Of a DNA stretch of 64,000 nt, positions 1 through 12,238 are shown in pieces (the stretch's first letter is position 1; every line of letters starts with the position of its first letter). The notes beneath the pieces are model-generated. The model saw only the letters and a program-made list of their open reading frames with translations. It made no database searches and had not been told where the DNA came from. Source of the DNA: Lotus japonicus (Eukaryota; Streptophyta; Magnoliopsida; Fabales; Fabaceae); assembly GCF_012489685.1 (NCBI RefSeq), contig NC_080043.1, positions 45,337,127 to 45,401,126 on the forward strand. The letters are read 5' to 3'. Made by a program: the position numbers and the translations under genes.

Positions 1-56
1 CATTATCTTCTTGATTCACAGCTTATGGAAGATTGGGATTTTGATCATCCTCATCA

Positions 57-193
57 TCAGAAATATTTTGTATCCCCAAATTTGTTGGGTCCTCTCTTAG
101 GAGCCACATGCTTGATACGAAGGCTTCTTCTTCGTGGTTTGGCTGACCCAGTTGGAGCATGGGTACGACTTGCTGCTTTATGGGGAACCCTAG
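57..193 (-). pseudogene. C1 downstream ORF, C-terminal half
   Basis: This continues the reading frame that starts at 20392 and is cut by the insertion of G1. Taking one TSD copy (CCTAG) as the join, codons resume at 188 and run to a TGA at 57-59, adding 43 residues. This half is strongly basic, with an Arg-Arg-Arg cluster and several Lys and His residues. It lies downstream of RNase H in C1, where SIRE-like elements often carry an extra env-like ORF. I do not recognise the family. The alternative frame, which stays open slightly longer, is judged a shadow because it does not continue the frame on the other side. Confidence 0.45.
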
Positions 194-407
194 TGTAACA
201 CCCCGATTTCCGGGTGCCACTTTAGTAACCAAAAATAACTTTACGCGGAAAACAGGTAATTTTTTTTTTGATTGATTCCTTTTAAATAAAGCAATAGAAA
301 ATAAAGACATAACCCAACCACTAAACTAACCAATGTACCATATATACACATGTACAGCCTCAGCTGCACTCCACGTCACGCAAACCCGCAGTGACTCCAA
401 AGTAGTA

Positions 408-3400
408 TGTAAGACCTAAGTTTTTAAGCTTATGCTAAGTGAATAAAATCCTATTCACAATTAGGGTTGATGTATCGTGAAGGGAAACCTGAACTAGAGT
501 TTACCAAACGAAATAAATATATGAAGGAGAAAGTTCAGGAAAAGTCTGAGAATCGTACCGAAGTCGATAAAAGTTATAGCATGATCGTTATACGCTTAAA
601 CCTAGGTCAGAAACCCTAGTATATAGCTAGTTTTCACTTTTAGGCACGATGGAAGTTAATTCCAAAAATCTTCAGAGAAATGTTAGAACTTCTCTTTTTC
701 CATATATCACAATCGTTTCGAGGCGAAACTCTAGAATCTACGAACGTCCGATTCCAATCATCGGAAATTTGCCGAAACTGAAACCCTGGTATTTCAAAAC
801 CCTAGAATCACCCGACAATGAAGACTTTTTCTATTCAGAGCTTCAAATGAAGATTCTACACGCGTACACCCATTTCTCTTGATGATTTCAATCTTTCTTC
901 AGAAGGAAGTTTTCCATTCCGACATCCGATGCAAAAAGCAACTTATCGGGTAAAATAGTTTTATACCGACTATGCATTAGTTGCCAAAAATACAAGGAGA
1001 CCTCTTTTTAGTTTTGGAATTCTTTCGCCAAAACATATCTTAGAATTCATGGAGAATGACGCCGGAAAAATCAGATTCGCGAAACTTTCATTTTCCCGCG
1101 TTTTGTCAACCTCTATATATAGCAAGAAAGGAAGAAAAATCACAAAAAAAAACTACCCATTTTCCCCACCCAATCCCGCGGCCAAGAGAAGAAGAAGGAG
1201 GAAGAGTTTTTCTTCATTACTTGCTTGATCGTCGATTAATCAGTTGCTGCTTCAAGGTTTCGAGGTATAGTCGCTAATCCTTACCTCTGATCGCTTTTTC
1301 CATAGCTTTTTTGTAGACTTTTCTGAGCTGATAGTTTTGAGGTTTTTGCAAAACTATCCTGAATATTTCATTTCTGATCCTAAACCTCTTCCTTATGTGC
1401 CCAAGATCACTTCTGCCGGGTTAGATTTTCCGTTATGTCGCCGGAATTCCGCCGGAATCAATTTTAGCCTTAAATACCCATTTTTGGAGTAAAGCTTCAA
1501 CCTTTAGGCTAAAAACTATCGCCTTAGCTTAGTGCTAGTAGGATTAGTTGTCATAAACGTCGTTGGTGACGTCCCTGTCAAATTTTCTTTTTGGGATTTC
1601 AATTTTGAAATTCTAAGTTAAAAATCATGACCAAAATACCCCTGCGACAGTTTTTGATCCGATAATTTTTCCGAGTTCAGAATACCCTTAGTTACGGCTT
1701 ATGATAGCATAGGAACCAAGTTTGATCGAAGAAAAATCGAGTTCCCCAATTACCAAAAGTGGCCGAGCCCTATAGGGGAGGAGGGGGGAAAATTCCTTTT
1801 TCGAAAACTTGTCCTCTCGCGCTAGATTATCGTACCTCGGAGTATGTACTACTTTGAGTAACCCTAGTGTCTATTGTTTGCTGAGTTTCCGATAGATTCT
1901 GATAGTATTTCTGTGGTTTTGCTCTAAAGGTGATTTTAAGGAATTCCCAGAGGAGCAAGCCTTTGATTGTGAACAAGTGTTAGGAGATCATCCTGGAGAA
2001 TCTACAGGTGAGGGCTACTCACTGAATCTTTAGTTAATGCTTAGGGTCGATACTTTCGACATTGATTTACTGTTTATGCACTTGTTTGTGGTTGATTGGA
2101 AAAATGTTTTCTGAGGCTTCGGCTGACAATGTAGATGATTCATCTACTACTATGTTTTTGAGATTGACTTACATGCTATGTGCTATGTGGGTAATCTAGG
2201 ATGTGTGATGCATGCTTTATATGCTAAGTGCTAAGTGATTATTCTAGAATGTGCTGATAAATGACATGTATGTTGGCTGTGTTGATTTAACTATGTCTTG
2301 CACTCATATCTGTGATTCTGAGGAGTGAGAATAGCGGGCAGGTCATGCCGATTTTATTTTGAGAGTTTTGAGAAAGTTTGATAGGACGAATGAGATTCGG
2401 GCCTTGTTATGATGTTTATGGATCGAGACATTCTCTAGACTCATTTGGGGATTAGGAGATCCCGAGAACTTATAGGAATTGCGATAAGACTAAAAAGGAT
2501 ATTATTTTGAAAAGAAAACTCATAAGACATTAAACAACCTCTAAATCTTCAATTAATGATAATAAACTCGAAAGGAAGCTTCGGATGCAAATCTTAGTTT
2601 TTGGAAAACGAGAAGTGTCATCGGATCCAAGTGTTGAGGAGATTGGTAAGCTCTGAGTATGTTGATACTCCTTCGCTCGTTGAGCAGTTTGTTTAGCCAT
2701 CCAAGGGATGAGCCGAGAAGCTTCACTGAGGCGTGAGACCTTGTGAATGCTTGATACTCCACTGAGGCGTGAGACCTTGTGGAAAGCATGGATCTTCACT
2801 GAGGCGTGAGACCTCGTGAACAGCATGAAGCTTCACTGAGGCGTGAGACCTTGTGAATGCGGGTTACTCTTGTGCTGTTGGAGCAGCTATGTGTTGTGGG
2901 GCTATCCTGGGGATAAATCCGGGAAACCGTTAGTTTCCGAGAGTGTGATACTCTTTGCTCGTTGAGCAGTTATGACCATCGGATTGAGATGAGTCGGATG
3001 ATTTGTAGATCATCATGAGTTATGTGTTGTTGTGAAGTGTTGTCTTTTGTCGCAGAATCGACTTTTACTTAGGGTAAGCTTTTAGAGACATTAATTTACC
3101 TAGAACACGTGGCGACGTGTCGAGTGAGGTCGGAGACGTTGTTTGGTTAATCACATTGCATTCATGCATACATAGGAGGTTAATACACGGCGTGATACCG
3201 GACCTCGGAGAATTCCAAATGTCATCGGTTTCCAAAATGGTCATAAGACCCGGAATGCCGTGTAAGAGCGTTTGTAGACGACTCTTGTAGCAGACCGAAA
3301 TGGCAGACCTAAGGGTTACGGCTGATCTAACTACCTTTGTGTGGTGTAAGAGGCACGCGGGCAGAAATGGTCCCACCGTTGCTGGTGCTAGGATTGATCC

Positions 3401-4356
3401 GTTTGATGCCCATCCGTTCCGGATTGCATGTTGGTTGACTGGGTTAACCTGCATATCATTTCATGCAACATGCATACTGACTAAGTTGCTGAGTGTGATT
3501 GCTACTTGTTAATTCTATTTGGAACATGTTAAGTGTTATTATTGTCGTTTATGTTATTGTGGAATATGCAACCCTAGGATGTTATCCCTAGCTATAAGCC
3601 TAAGTGGCTATTCTCTTATCTATATCTATTGGTGCTATTATTTACGTAATTCTTTGGAGTTGACCCTCGCGTCTTCTGTGTGTGCTTTGGCGGACAAACG
3701 CCCATTGTCAGATGTCTTTGGCGGGCTAGTTCATGATGGTTTCCCCTTCGGGAGGAACTAGGGGAGAAGCTGGAACAGGAGCGCATCGCGGTAGCGAGAG
3801 GAGGACGGAGGATGTACATAGACTAGGTCGTTCTGGATTTCGAATTCGGACGACGATCATGCTAGCATGTAGGTCTTAGTGCTGGTGTGAGCTCCTCGAG
3901 ATGGGATTAGTGTAGGAGTAGAGTCTTAGCTCTGAACATCATTTGTTTCTTTGGGGACAGGGTAGTTTCCCACCTATAGCTTTTTGTGTGGTTTCTTTAC
4001 GGGAATCACAGAGAGTTGGTTGGACTTAGGAGGTCTTGTTTCAGGCCGATTGGGCTAACCTATTCTCGTTTTTGAGGTTTGTGTTGCGAACACTTCACCT
4101 CTACTTTGGTCTGTACCTTTTGCCTATGGGCGTTACAGTTTTCTTTCCGTCACTGGAGGTTACTCGTGACGAGGTTGCTACTTACAGCGGGGGGTTGTTA
4201 TATATATTGTATATTAGTTTTATTGCTTTTCGCTTTTGGGTTTTATTTAATTCAGTCTTGTCTTAGTTATTATCGGAAAAAAAAAATATTCACGTTTTTC
4301 CGCATTAAGTTTATTGTTGGTTACTAAAGTGACGCCACCGAAATCGGGGTGTTACA
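408..4356 (+). mobile_element. S1: solo LTR (gypsy, subfamily A) nested in the G1 3' LTR
   Basis: This 3949-bp sequence starts TGTAAGACCTAAG and ends CGGGGTGTTACA. It is flanked by TSD TAGTA (403-407 and 4357-4361), and no internal domain is present. Its termini match S2 and S7 (subfamily A) rather than G1 and S4 (subfamily B). It carries two TATATA-like stretches, a GA/CT-rich region and a short tandem array near 2.7-2.9 kb, but no convincing gene. The small ORF at 649-882 is also open in S7, but its start codon is lost in S2. Confidence 0.93.
2722..2860. repeat. Tandem repeats in S1 (CACTGAGGCGTGAGACC unit)
   Basis: Four copies of a CACTGAGGCGTGAGACCTTGTG-type core (quoted here only in part) lie 36-38 bp apart. 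The same array occurs on the other strand in S7 (53822-53975) and, much expanded, in S4 (41204-41579). Confidence 0.8.
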
Positions 4357-5185
4357 TAGTATGCCCGTAGGCAAATATATACAGACCCAGAAGTGTAAGT
4401 GAGAAAATTATAATTACAAACCACTAGGAGAAAGTCGGCCTCAAAATGGCCTAAGCAAAGAACCCTATGGTCCGACTGACTCACTGTGATCCCTCAGTAA
4501 GAGAACCACACAAAAGTCATGCGTCGGGAACCTACCCTATCCCAAAAGCAAAACGAATTAGAGCTCTACACAAAATATGACGCCTGCCTAAACCTACCCT
4601 CCCAGTACCAAGTCCACAGCGAACTGAAGTCGGCAAGTTGAAGCTCAGCTCCATGCGTCGTGAAGCTCCTTTCGTCAGACGTCCACGCTCGTCAGTCCGG
4701 TCCTCCACGACCCTTCCCCGGTACGTCGCCTGATGACCCACAAGATCGATCACCCAAGCGGTGGGGGCATGTTGATCCATCAGCTCAAACCTGATCCCCC
4801 CCGAGGGAGAGACCATCGAAATCCAATCCACCGTCGACATCTGGCAGCAGGCCGATCGCCCAAACACAAACATGAAACCAAAGCCAAGGCGCTAGGGTCA
4901 ACTTACAGAATACAATAGATATACAATCAACATGTGATAAAGGGGGTATATATATATGTTGTATATATATACATATAAGTTATGTATTGCCTACCCCAAG
5001 GTATATACCTAGCATGTTATCGAATCTCTTACACAATTCAATCGTCAAAACACATAACGATGTTTATCAACATCAAATCATCAGATCTCAACAACTATAG
5101 TTAGAGTGCACGATATGTCATGCAACGTTAATCATAATAAGATGCATTGTGTGCCAGTGCAGAATATGCTGACACAAACCCGAAT

Positions 5186-5287
5186 AACGTCACTCTGCTT
5201 GGCGACGGAACAAATCAACAACGTCACTCTGCTTGGCGACGGAACAAATCAACGATGTCACTCTGCTTGGCGACGGGACAAACCAAT
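5186..5287. repeat. Three 34-bp direct repeats in the G1 3' LTR
   Basis: The core GTCACTCTGCTTGGCGACGG occurs three times at 34-bp spacing. The same three copies are present in the other G1 LTR at 16778-16879, so the array predates the insertion of G1. Confidence 0.85.
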
Positions 5288-5671
5288 GGTATTGCCACTT
5301 ATAGGCTGGGCACCTCGAGACGGTGGTAACACTGGCCTCATGTTTAACCATTTCTGCTCGGGCGTCGCTTATCACCTTTGGCTATAGTCAAGACGGTACA
5401 AACTCTACATGGTTTGACCATTTCTGCTTGCTATGCCGAACATCAACAAAAGCGATACAACTCTACACGGATGATCGTTTCTTCCTGTGCTGCCAGGTAT
5501 AGTCAGGACCGATTCAACTCTACACGGCTGATCATTGCTTCCTGCTATACCTAAGTACTCCACTTGGCACTTCATCGCGTATATGCATGTGTGCAATATG
5601 ATTATCAAAACCACGACTCGTCCTCACAACATAAGTGTTTAGCTCAAACCCAACCTCAAAACAACCCAAGA

Positions 5672-5820
5672 GTTAGTGTCGGTCAATACAACACAACTCG
5701 GAGTTAGTGTCGGTCAATACAACAAAACTCCACCAGCAAGAATACACCAGGGTCTAGTGTCGGTCAATACAACACAGCCCAAACAACAAGAGCACTAGGT
5801 GTCGGTCAATACAACACGAC
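5672..5820. repeat. Spaced repeats of GTGTCGGTCAATACAACA in the G1 LTR
   Basis: Four copies of GTGTCGGTCAATACAAC(A) are spaced roughly 30-50 bp apart, each followed by a C/A-rich spacer. The matching copies lie near 17266-17412 in the other LTR, and S4 has three near 41717-41830. The unequal spacing suggests a repeated short element rather than a simple tandem array. Confidence 0.8.
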
Positions 5821-8719
5821 TCCAACAACACTCCCAAGAGTACTAGAGTGCTCGGTGACTTTCAATAATCACCTTAGCTCACCTTAGTGGCTTTCCCAAT
5901 TCCAAAACTCTCCAAACCCACAACAAAGTCGACTTTTCCCCGTCTTTCGCAATTATTTTCCCCCTTTAGTTCTCCTATGATTATTTGTTTAGTAAAAACG
6001 TTTCGAATTGGATTAGTCAAGTTATGAGTTTACTTCTCAAAGTCTAAGTCTCCCAAAGTCTCTAGTTTTCGAAATTCTAATCATTCTAAGTTTTCCAAAA
6101 ACCCTCCAAAAGAAGTTTCCCGGGGAAAGTCTATGTATTCAAACGAATCCCAACAAATGGCTAAGTCTCAAACCCCTCGTTTGGACTTGCCTAGGGTTGT
6201 TCATCCAACCCGAAATATCAAAGATCACCAGATCAATGAATCTCCACTCCGAAATTGCGTCAAAACGCCCAATCCAACAAAAGCACAACATCACAAGTTA
6301 TGGAAAAGCATCATAACATCAATTCATCACCATAAACAACATCAGATAAAGCATAAGTCGAATTTATCGACGCCTATCATGCAATCGTAGCTAATATAGT
6401 AAGTTGCCCTAACCTTAGGCGCTTTCCTTACTAAGTTGCGACTCAAATCAAATCCAATCATATCTTTGCTTTCCCGTGTTGGCTCACTTCTGTTTGTTCT
6501 TTGGCTTCGTCGTCAAGCGCTTCCGTCCTTCGTACCCTTCACAAGTTCACATACTAAATCTTAGCCTCTAAAGTCACATCTAAAGTTCCAGAACAAACTT
6601 AGCCAATCATTCTAGCTCACTTAGGCTAAATGCACAAACTTTATGTTTCAAGGACTAAAGTCCAAAGATTAAATACTTGTGAGTTTTAAAGAAAGGTCCT
6701 TAAAAAAACACATTTCGCAAACAACTCCTCAACTTTTAAATAACTCAACCCTAGTCCCTTGATAAGCACATAATCACGAAAAGGTCCTCACATAAAAGTA
6801 AGTTCTTTTTCAACCCTCAATCTTTTATAAATTTATCAAACAAACCCCAAGACTTTTAAAAATCCGGTTTAACCCAAAACTTCTCAGCCTCTTGTGCTTT
6901 AATCCTAAAGTTTTCCCACAATAAACTTTTAGTCCTCAAACTTAACTTATGATTTTCACTAAACAAAAACAAGTTTCAGAATTGATTTTCCAAACCCAAA
7001 ACACATGCCATAGGCTCGGCCACATCTACATAACTATGTATAAATTCACCTTTTTCCCCAAATCACTTCCAAATCCATTTTTAACATTTAAACACAACTA
7101 ATCAAGACTTAAATTAAAGCTCTTAAAATCCCAAAATCTCTTAACTAAAAAAAACAAGTTTTAAGAAAACTAAATGGTGAAATCCATAGATCCGGTGATG
7201 GGGAACAACGTTTGTAAAAGCACTTTTGGTGGAAGTCATTTTTGAAAAAGCATCACAAACCAAAACTCAATCTTTGTGATTAAAAAACATGATAAAAAGG
7301 AGAAGATGCTTTACCATAAAATTGGAAGATGAAGATGATGGTAGTTGAGTGGTACTTGAGTGAAGCCATGGTGAAAAGATGAAAAAAATGATAGTCATGT
7401 GTGGGTGTTGTACAGGTGGTACTGCCAGGGGAGGCTACGTGAGAAGAAAATGGCTTTCAAAGAGGAAAAGAAGAAGAAAATGAGGGTTGTGCTGCTGTAA
7501 CAAAGAAAAGAAAAGGACGAGAGTGTTGTGCAATGAGTTGAATGAGATAAATGAAGTGAGTATAGGAAATGGGTGATTTAGGTGCTGCAAGGAAGGAAAT
7601 AAATGAAGAAGAAGAAGAAGTTGATGATGCTGCTGTAACGTTGGTGATCATGAGAAGAAAAAAAGAAGAAAGGGAATGAAAAGGAGAAGTGCTGCAGGAA
7701 AAGAAAAGAAGGGACGTGAATGTGGGAGAAAGAAAGAAAATGAATAAGAAAAGAAATCTGGTGGTGATGCTTCAGTGAGAGAGAACGTGAGTGAGGGAGG
7801 ATAAGGACGGATGGTTTAGATATTTAGGGAGAAGATATTTTTAAAACTAGTACAAATTGATTTAGACACCGAATGATTTAACTCATAGAGTTAAGAGAAA
7901 GATATAGGGGTGATATATTATTATCCCAAAAATTAAGAGGAACTCTATGAAATGATAAAATATAAATTTGGATCACTTTGGGCAAAATAAAACGATCCAT
8001 CGACAAGAAAATGAGTAAAAACTGAGCTAAAGAATAACTGTTAGACAATTAGAACAAATATGGCGTTGTCATATTATGCAATTAATCTAAGTATCGATCC
8101 AAGAAAGGGCGATACTTGCATCGGGTTCATTTAAGTGAGAAAATGGCTTGAACGCAGTATGCTTCAAAATATACCGCAAAACTACTTTTTGCAATTGATG
8201 TCGGATGAGAAAACTTCCATCTGAAGAAAGATTGGAAACGTCGAAACAAATTCGGCAACGCGGACGGAAACTTCGTTAGAAGTCCCGAATAGAAAAAGTC
8301 TTCATCCATCACTCGAATCTAGGGTTTCGAAGCAAAGAAATTAGCGTCGTCGGACTTCCGAAAAGTGAATACCATCGTGCGTACAGTCTAGGGTTCCGAA
8401 ATGAAACGCTGGTCGAAGGAAAAATTAGGAGAATCTTTAAATTTTCCAAGGATTCAAAATCTCACTTAAAACGTTGCTTTAAAAGCAAAATAGCCGATTC
8501 TGGACACGCTCGCCATAAAGCAGGTGTGCAGATGGCTCGCACTAATTCCTACAGCGACTACGCAACATTCCTCAAGCAATTCCTGAACTTTCTTATTCAT
8601 TAATCTTTCTCAAATATCAAACTCCTGTCACGCTTACACTTATTCTACGCGTGAGTCGGAAATTAACTTGTTCTGCAAATCCAGGTCATACAATACTCCC
8701 CTCCAAAAAGAAAGTTTCG

Positions 8720-9030
8720 TCCTCGAAACTCAGAGTTCTGCGAAAAGTCCAAGATACAGTTCCTTGATCTTGTCTTCCAATTCCCATGTAGTATTGCCCG
8801 TGTCATTGTTCCTCATAACCTTTACTTAAGCAATCTGTTTTTCCCTTAACTGTTTCACTCTTCTATCCCCACTGCTAACTGTCGGCGTCTCAAAAGACAA
8901 ACCATCATTCAACTTCATGTCGTCTGGCTCGATCACTTGCGTCGGATCTCTGCTTGAAATAATACCGGTTGGCACTCCGTGCAGTCGCACAATCTTAGCC
9001 ACTTGCTTCTTTACTTTCGGTCGTCCGAAA
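8720..9030 (-). pseudogene. G1 integrase core fragment fused to the integrase C-terminal tail
   Basis: Reading leftwards from about 9030, one frame gives a short piece of the integrase catalytic core ending in a Gly-Val-Pro...Ser-Arg-Asp-Pro stretch. This runs directly into the integrase tail around 8940, with HVIEP-like, DRRVKQLREKQ and NDTGNTTWELED motifs near 8770-8880. These are typical of the chromodomain-bearing C-terminus of gypsy integrases. A stop (TAA) interrupts the tail near 8829. The second Asp of the DDE triad may lie in the core piece, but the rest of the core including the Glu is deleted, so the protein cannot have been active. Downstream lies the polypurine-tract complement and the 3' LTR. 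Confidence 0.8.
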
Positions 9031-10190
9031 TTCTTCTTAAACTCGATGCCTCTCTGTCATTTCAAAGTAAATAATCAACTTGTCCTCGTTATCTTCATCT
9101 ACAGTCCCAAAACTCCACTGGTTCGTTCGATAACTCCTAGACGATTCATCCCCTTAGAAACCGCTAGTCCATTAAAACACCTCCCACTTCGTAACTATCT
9201 TTACACACACCAAGAAATCAAACTTCTACTTAGTCACTATTCAAATTAAAACTCGACTCGTGTCCCTATTTCTTGTCCTTCACTAATCTTATCCCCTTCA
9301 ACATCAATTTATCAACAACTTATAAGATAATCCTCCTCTTAATATCTAACAATCCATCACTGTCATTTCCTTCCTTAAAACTTTCCTCACTCAAACCAAT
9401 TTACACTTACTGAAATCCCTAACACTTCGCATAAATCGAGACTTATCCTCTAGAAGATCAAATCATAACTATACCTCAAGGAACTTAACTAGTTATTTTA
9501 TCATCCGGTCCTTCAACCTTCCGAGATTTAACTGTAATCATAAATGCTAACACCGCTAAATCTCTTATGTGTACATGAATCTCAGCTCACTAGGTCAACC
9601 TTAGCCCTAGGATTCTCATTCAACTCTAATAAAATTCACTTGTTAACCCTAATATGCATCATCGAAATCCATAACAAAGTTCCATTCACTCTTAGACTCT
9701 ACGAAACTTGTTCAAATATAAAACCCTCAAGTATTCATCTTGATGCTAACATTTTCCTTTCTGTAACCTAATCATCCTCCAATCAATCCAACACTTAGCC
9801 TCTCGATCAGAACCTGACAAGACTTCATGTCTCACGCGTTTTAAAATCTAAACCTTCACGAAGTTTGGACCACCAATATCCTTTAACTCTCCAACACTTC
9901 TTAAATGAATATTCATTTCTTAAAGCTACAACTCCTTTCCAAGGAAAATCAATTACTTAACACGAACTTTCCTCTCAAACCCGAGACTAATCCTCGATCG
10001 ATTCAAATTCATCTTACACATCCTTCTATCAAAGTCCATAACCAGCTGTGATTCCGAATATCACCCCCTCAATATTAGGTTGATTAGGCCTAATACATCG
10101 AAGGTGGAAATTTAGAAAAACCCACTGGAACAGACAATGAGTTCCTAACATCCAGTAACCACAAATATCCTGATATCAAGTCCCTAACGA
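9031..10190. other. G1 internal sequence with no recognisable gene
   Basis: This C/T-rich plus strand lies between the RT/RNase H remnant and the integrase remnant. RNase H and the rest of integrase should be here, but I could read no family motif on either strand. The plus-strand ORFs at 8917-9249 and 9544-9771 have low-complexity composition and no recognised domain. It is probably heavily decayed pol or filler carried by a rearranged copy. Confidence 0.5.
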
Positions 10191-10585
10191 TTCCGCTACG
10201 GAACCACACACCCTCAATCCATGTAAAAGATTAATCCTTCCTCGTCAATTGAGTCAAAGGTCCAACAATCTTGGCAAATCCCTCAATGAAGCGTCTATAA
10301 TATCCGGCTAAATCCACAAAACTTCTGATCTCTGTCACCGTCTTCGGTTGCTCCCAAGCCAAAACAGTCTCCACTTTCGCCGGATCCACAGCTATGCCCT
10401 CCTTCGAGATAGCATGGCCTAAGAAATTGACTTCCTCCAGCCAGAATTCACACTTGGAAGGGTTCGCATACAGCTTTTTCTCTCTCAACACTTGTAAAAC
10501 TTGACGCAAATGTCCTTCATGTTCCTTCGCATCCTTCGAATATTTCAATATGTCATCAATAAACACCACCACAAACCGATCTAAG
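10191..10585 (-). pseudogene. G1 reverse transcriptase, C-terminal half, and start of RNase H
   Basis: This is the gypsy RT (RVT_1 type) after the insertion of S2. It begins immediately before the catalytic FIDD motif (the usual YVDD box, with both Asp kept) and continues through the KCEFW, FLGH and [13 protein letters not shown] motifs that close the RT fold. The frame then hits a stop at the LTRKD end near 10231. The next few codons (SFTW) still resemble the RNase H linker before similarity is lost. Removing S2 and one CTAAG copy restores the frame with the N-terminal half at 15011-15440. Confidence 0.9.
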
Positions 10586-10740
10586 TGTAACACCCCGATT
10601 TCGGTGGCGTCACTTTAGTAACCAAAATAAACTTAATGCGGAAAAACGTAAATATTTTTTTTTTTTTTTGATGACAACTAAGACTGAAATAAATAAAACC
10701 CATATGCGAAAGGTAACAGAACTAATACACAATACATATA

Positions 10741-11285
10741 GGCTTAAATATGTTGGAAGTCCCTCTAAAATAGGGGTGCTTTGGTTAAGGCCCCTACAAA
10801 TTTTTTTGGGTGGAATAAGCCCCTAATGTGAAAATAATATATGGTGATAAGCCCCTACCGTGAGGTTCCGTTTAATTTATGATGATTCTGTAAACGGCGT
10901 TGGCGTGTATTATATTTTGTGAAAATTATTCAATTAAAGAGGGTGCCACGTAAGTAAATGAGGGATCAAAAAATAAAAATAAAATGAAAATCCAAAGTAA
11001 AAAACACAAGTACGTTTGGGGATTTTACTTGAGTTTTTTACTTGGGTTTTTATTTTTTCAACCCTAATTTACTTACGTGGCACCCTCTTTAATTGAATAA
11101 TTTTCACAAAATATAATTTACGTCAGCGTCGTTTGCAGAATCATGAGAAATTAAACGGAACCTCACGGCAGGGGTTTATCACTATATATTATTTTCACAT
11201 TAGGGGCTTATTCCACCCAAAAAAAATTGTAGGGGCCTTAACCAAAAGATCCCTATTTTAGAGGGACCTCCAACATATTTAAGCC
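10741..11285. mobile_element. Foldback MITE with Mutator-type 9-bp TSD
   Basis: This 545-bp element begins GGCTTAAATATGTTGG and ends with the inverted counterpart CCAACATATTTAAGCC. The 9-bp duplication ATACATATA lies at 10732-10740 and 11286-11294. Nearly the whole element is two inverted arms of roughly 250 bp: the left arm's CCCCTAC, CGTTT and TGCCACGTAAGTAAAT blocks reappear inverted on the right. The central part is A/T-rich. It has no coding capacity. The 9-bp TSD is typical of Mutator-like transposases, and termini of this style are common in legume genomes (from memory). S1 and S7 lack it at the same LTR position, giving two clean empty sites. Confidence 0.9.
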
Positions 11286-11826
11286 ATACATATAACATTC
11301 CCCGCTGTAAGTAGCGACCTCGTCACGAGTAACCTCCAGTGACGGAAAGTAGAAAAGTATAACGCCCGTAGGCAAAATGTACAATCCCAAAATGTTAGGT
11401 CAAGTGTCAGCAACACAAGCCTTCAAAAATAAGAATAAGTCAGAGCTAGGACACTAACACCCAACCTTAATAGACTCTAAACACCCATCCCCTATACTTC
11501 CATCATCGACTCTCATCTGGTCATGCATGAAGTCCGGGTCCACGTCGAAGGCTCAGCGGTAGTCATTTCGCTCCGGGTCTTCCCCGAATGACGAAGAATC
11601 ACGAAAGAATCCATCGACGGCATCTGACAAAAAGGGCATACCTAGCCCCCCAAACACAGGTAGCACATGCAAGGGTCAACTTACGGAATATAGGATAGAG
11701 AATACAGGACACCAGATAAAGTATAAGGGGTATATATATATATGTTGTCTACATACATATAAGTTCTGCATTGTCTACCCTAAGGTTTAAACATATCATG
11801 TTATCAAATCTCTAGTACAATTCCAT

Positions 11827-11988
11827 CATCAAAGCACATAACGATATCTATCAACATCTACTCATCAAAACACATAACGATGTTTATCAACATCAACTCA
11901 TCAAAACACATAACGATGTTTATCAACATCAACTCATCAAAACACATAACGATGTTTATCAACATCAACTCATCAAAACACATAACGA
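11827..11988. repeat. 36-bp tandem repeats in S2
   Basis: The unit CATCAAAACACATAACGATG plus 16 further bases repeats at 11827, 11863, 11899 and 11935, with a partial fifth copy at 11971. The first copy is the most diverged. G1's LTR has one copy at this place, so the array expanded within S2 or its recent ancestor. Confidence 0.9.
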
Positions 11989-12238
11989 AACAATTAGAGT
12001 GCATGATATGTCAATGCAACGTCACTCTTGACGGTTCCAGAAAGAATAGGCTGGGCACGTTTGAGTTGGTCCTAACACTGGCATTGTGTCGACCATAACC
12101 CCGGAGTGTCACTTACAACCTTGACATAGCCGGATCAGTCCTAACCCTGCGGGTCGACTTTTCCCTCCGCTATGCCCGACAATCAACAGGTCGATCCTAC
12201 CCTCACGGTCGATCATATCCCCCGTCGATGTCCGAATT

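Larger units (their letters stand above)
194..8692 (-). repeat. G1 3' LTR, interrupted by solo LTR S1
   Basis: On the plus strand this LTR opens TGTAACACCCCGATTTCC and closes CCAGGTCATACA. Its two parts, 194-407 and 4362-8692, total 4545 bp and align base for base with the other G1 LTR at 15739-20284, with only scattered mismatches. The first part ends at the TSD TAGTA of S1 and the second resumes right after it. The sequence right of 8692 is CTCCCCTCC-rich, the complement of a polypurine tract, so this is the 3' LTR of a minus-strand element. Confidence 0.93.

Noticed and set aside
649..882. 77-residue ORF in S1, also open in S7 (55804-56037, minus)
   Set aside because: The LTRs are similar enough for the frame to be inherited passively. 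The start codon is lost in S2 and there is no domain or codon bias.
4532..4873. Minus-strand ORF of 113 residues in the G1 LTR, with a copy near 16124-16345
   Set aside because: Both come from LTR copies of the same element and lack any recognisable domain. The second is shortened by start-codon differences, which fits noncoding sequence.
8917..9771. Plus-strand ORFs of 75-110 residues inside G1
   Set aside because: They lie antisense to pol remnants in C/T-rich sequence. No motif was recognised and the integrase remnant reads on the minus strand.
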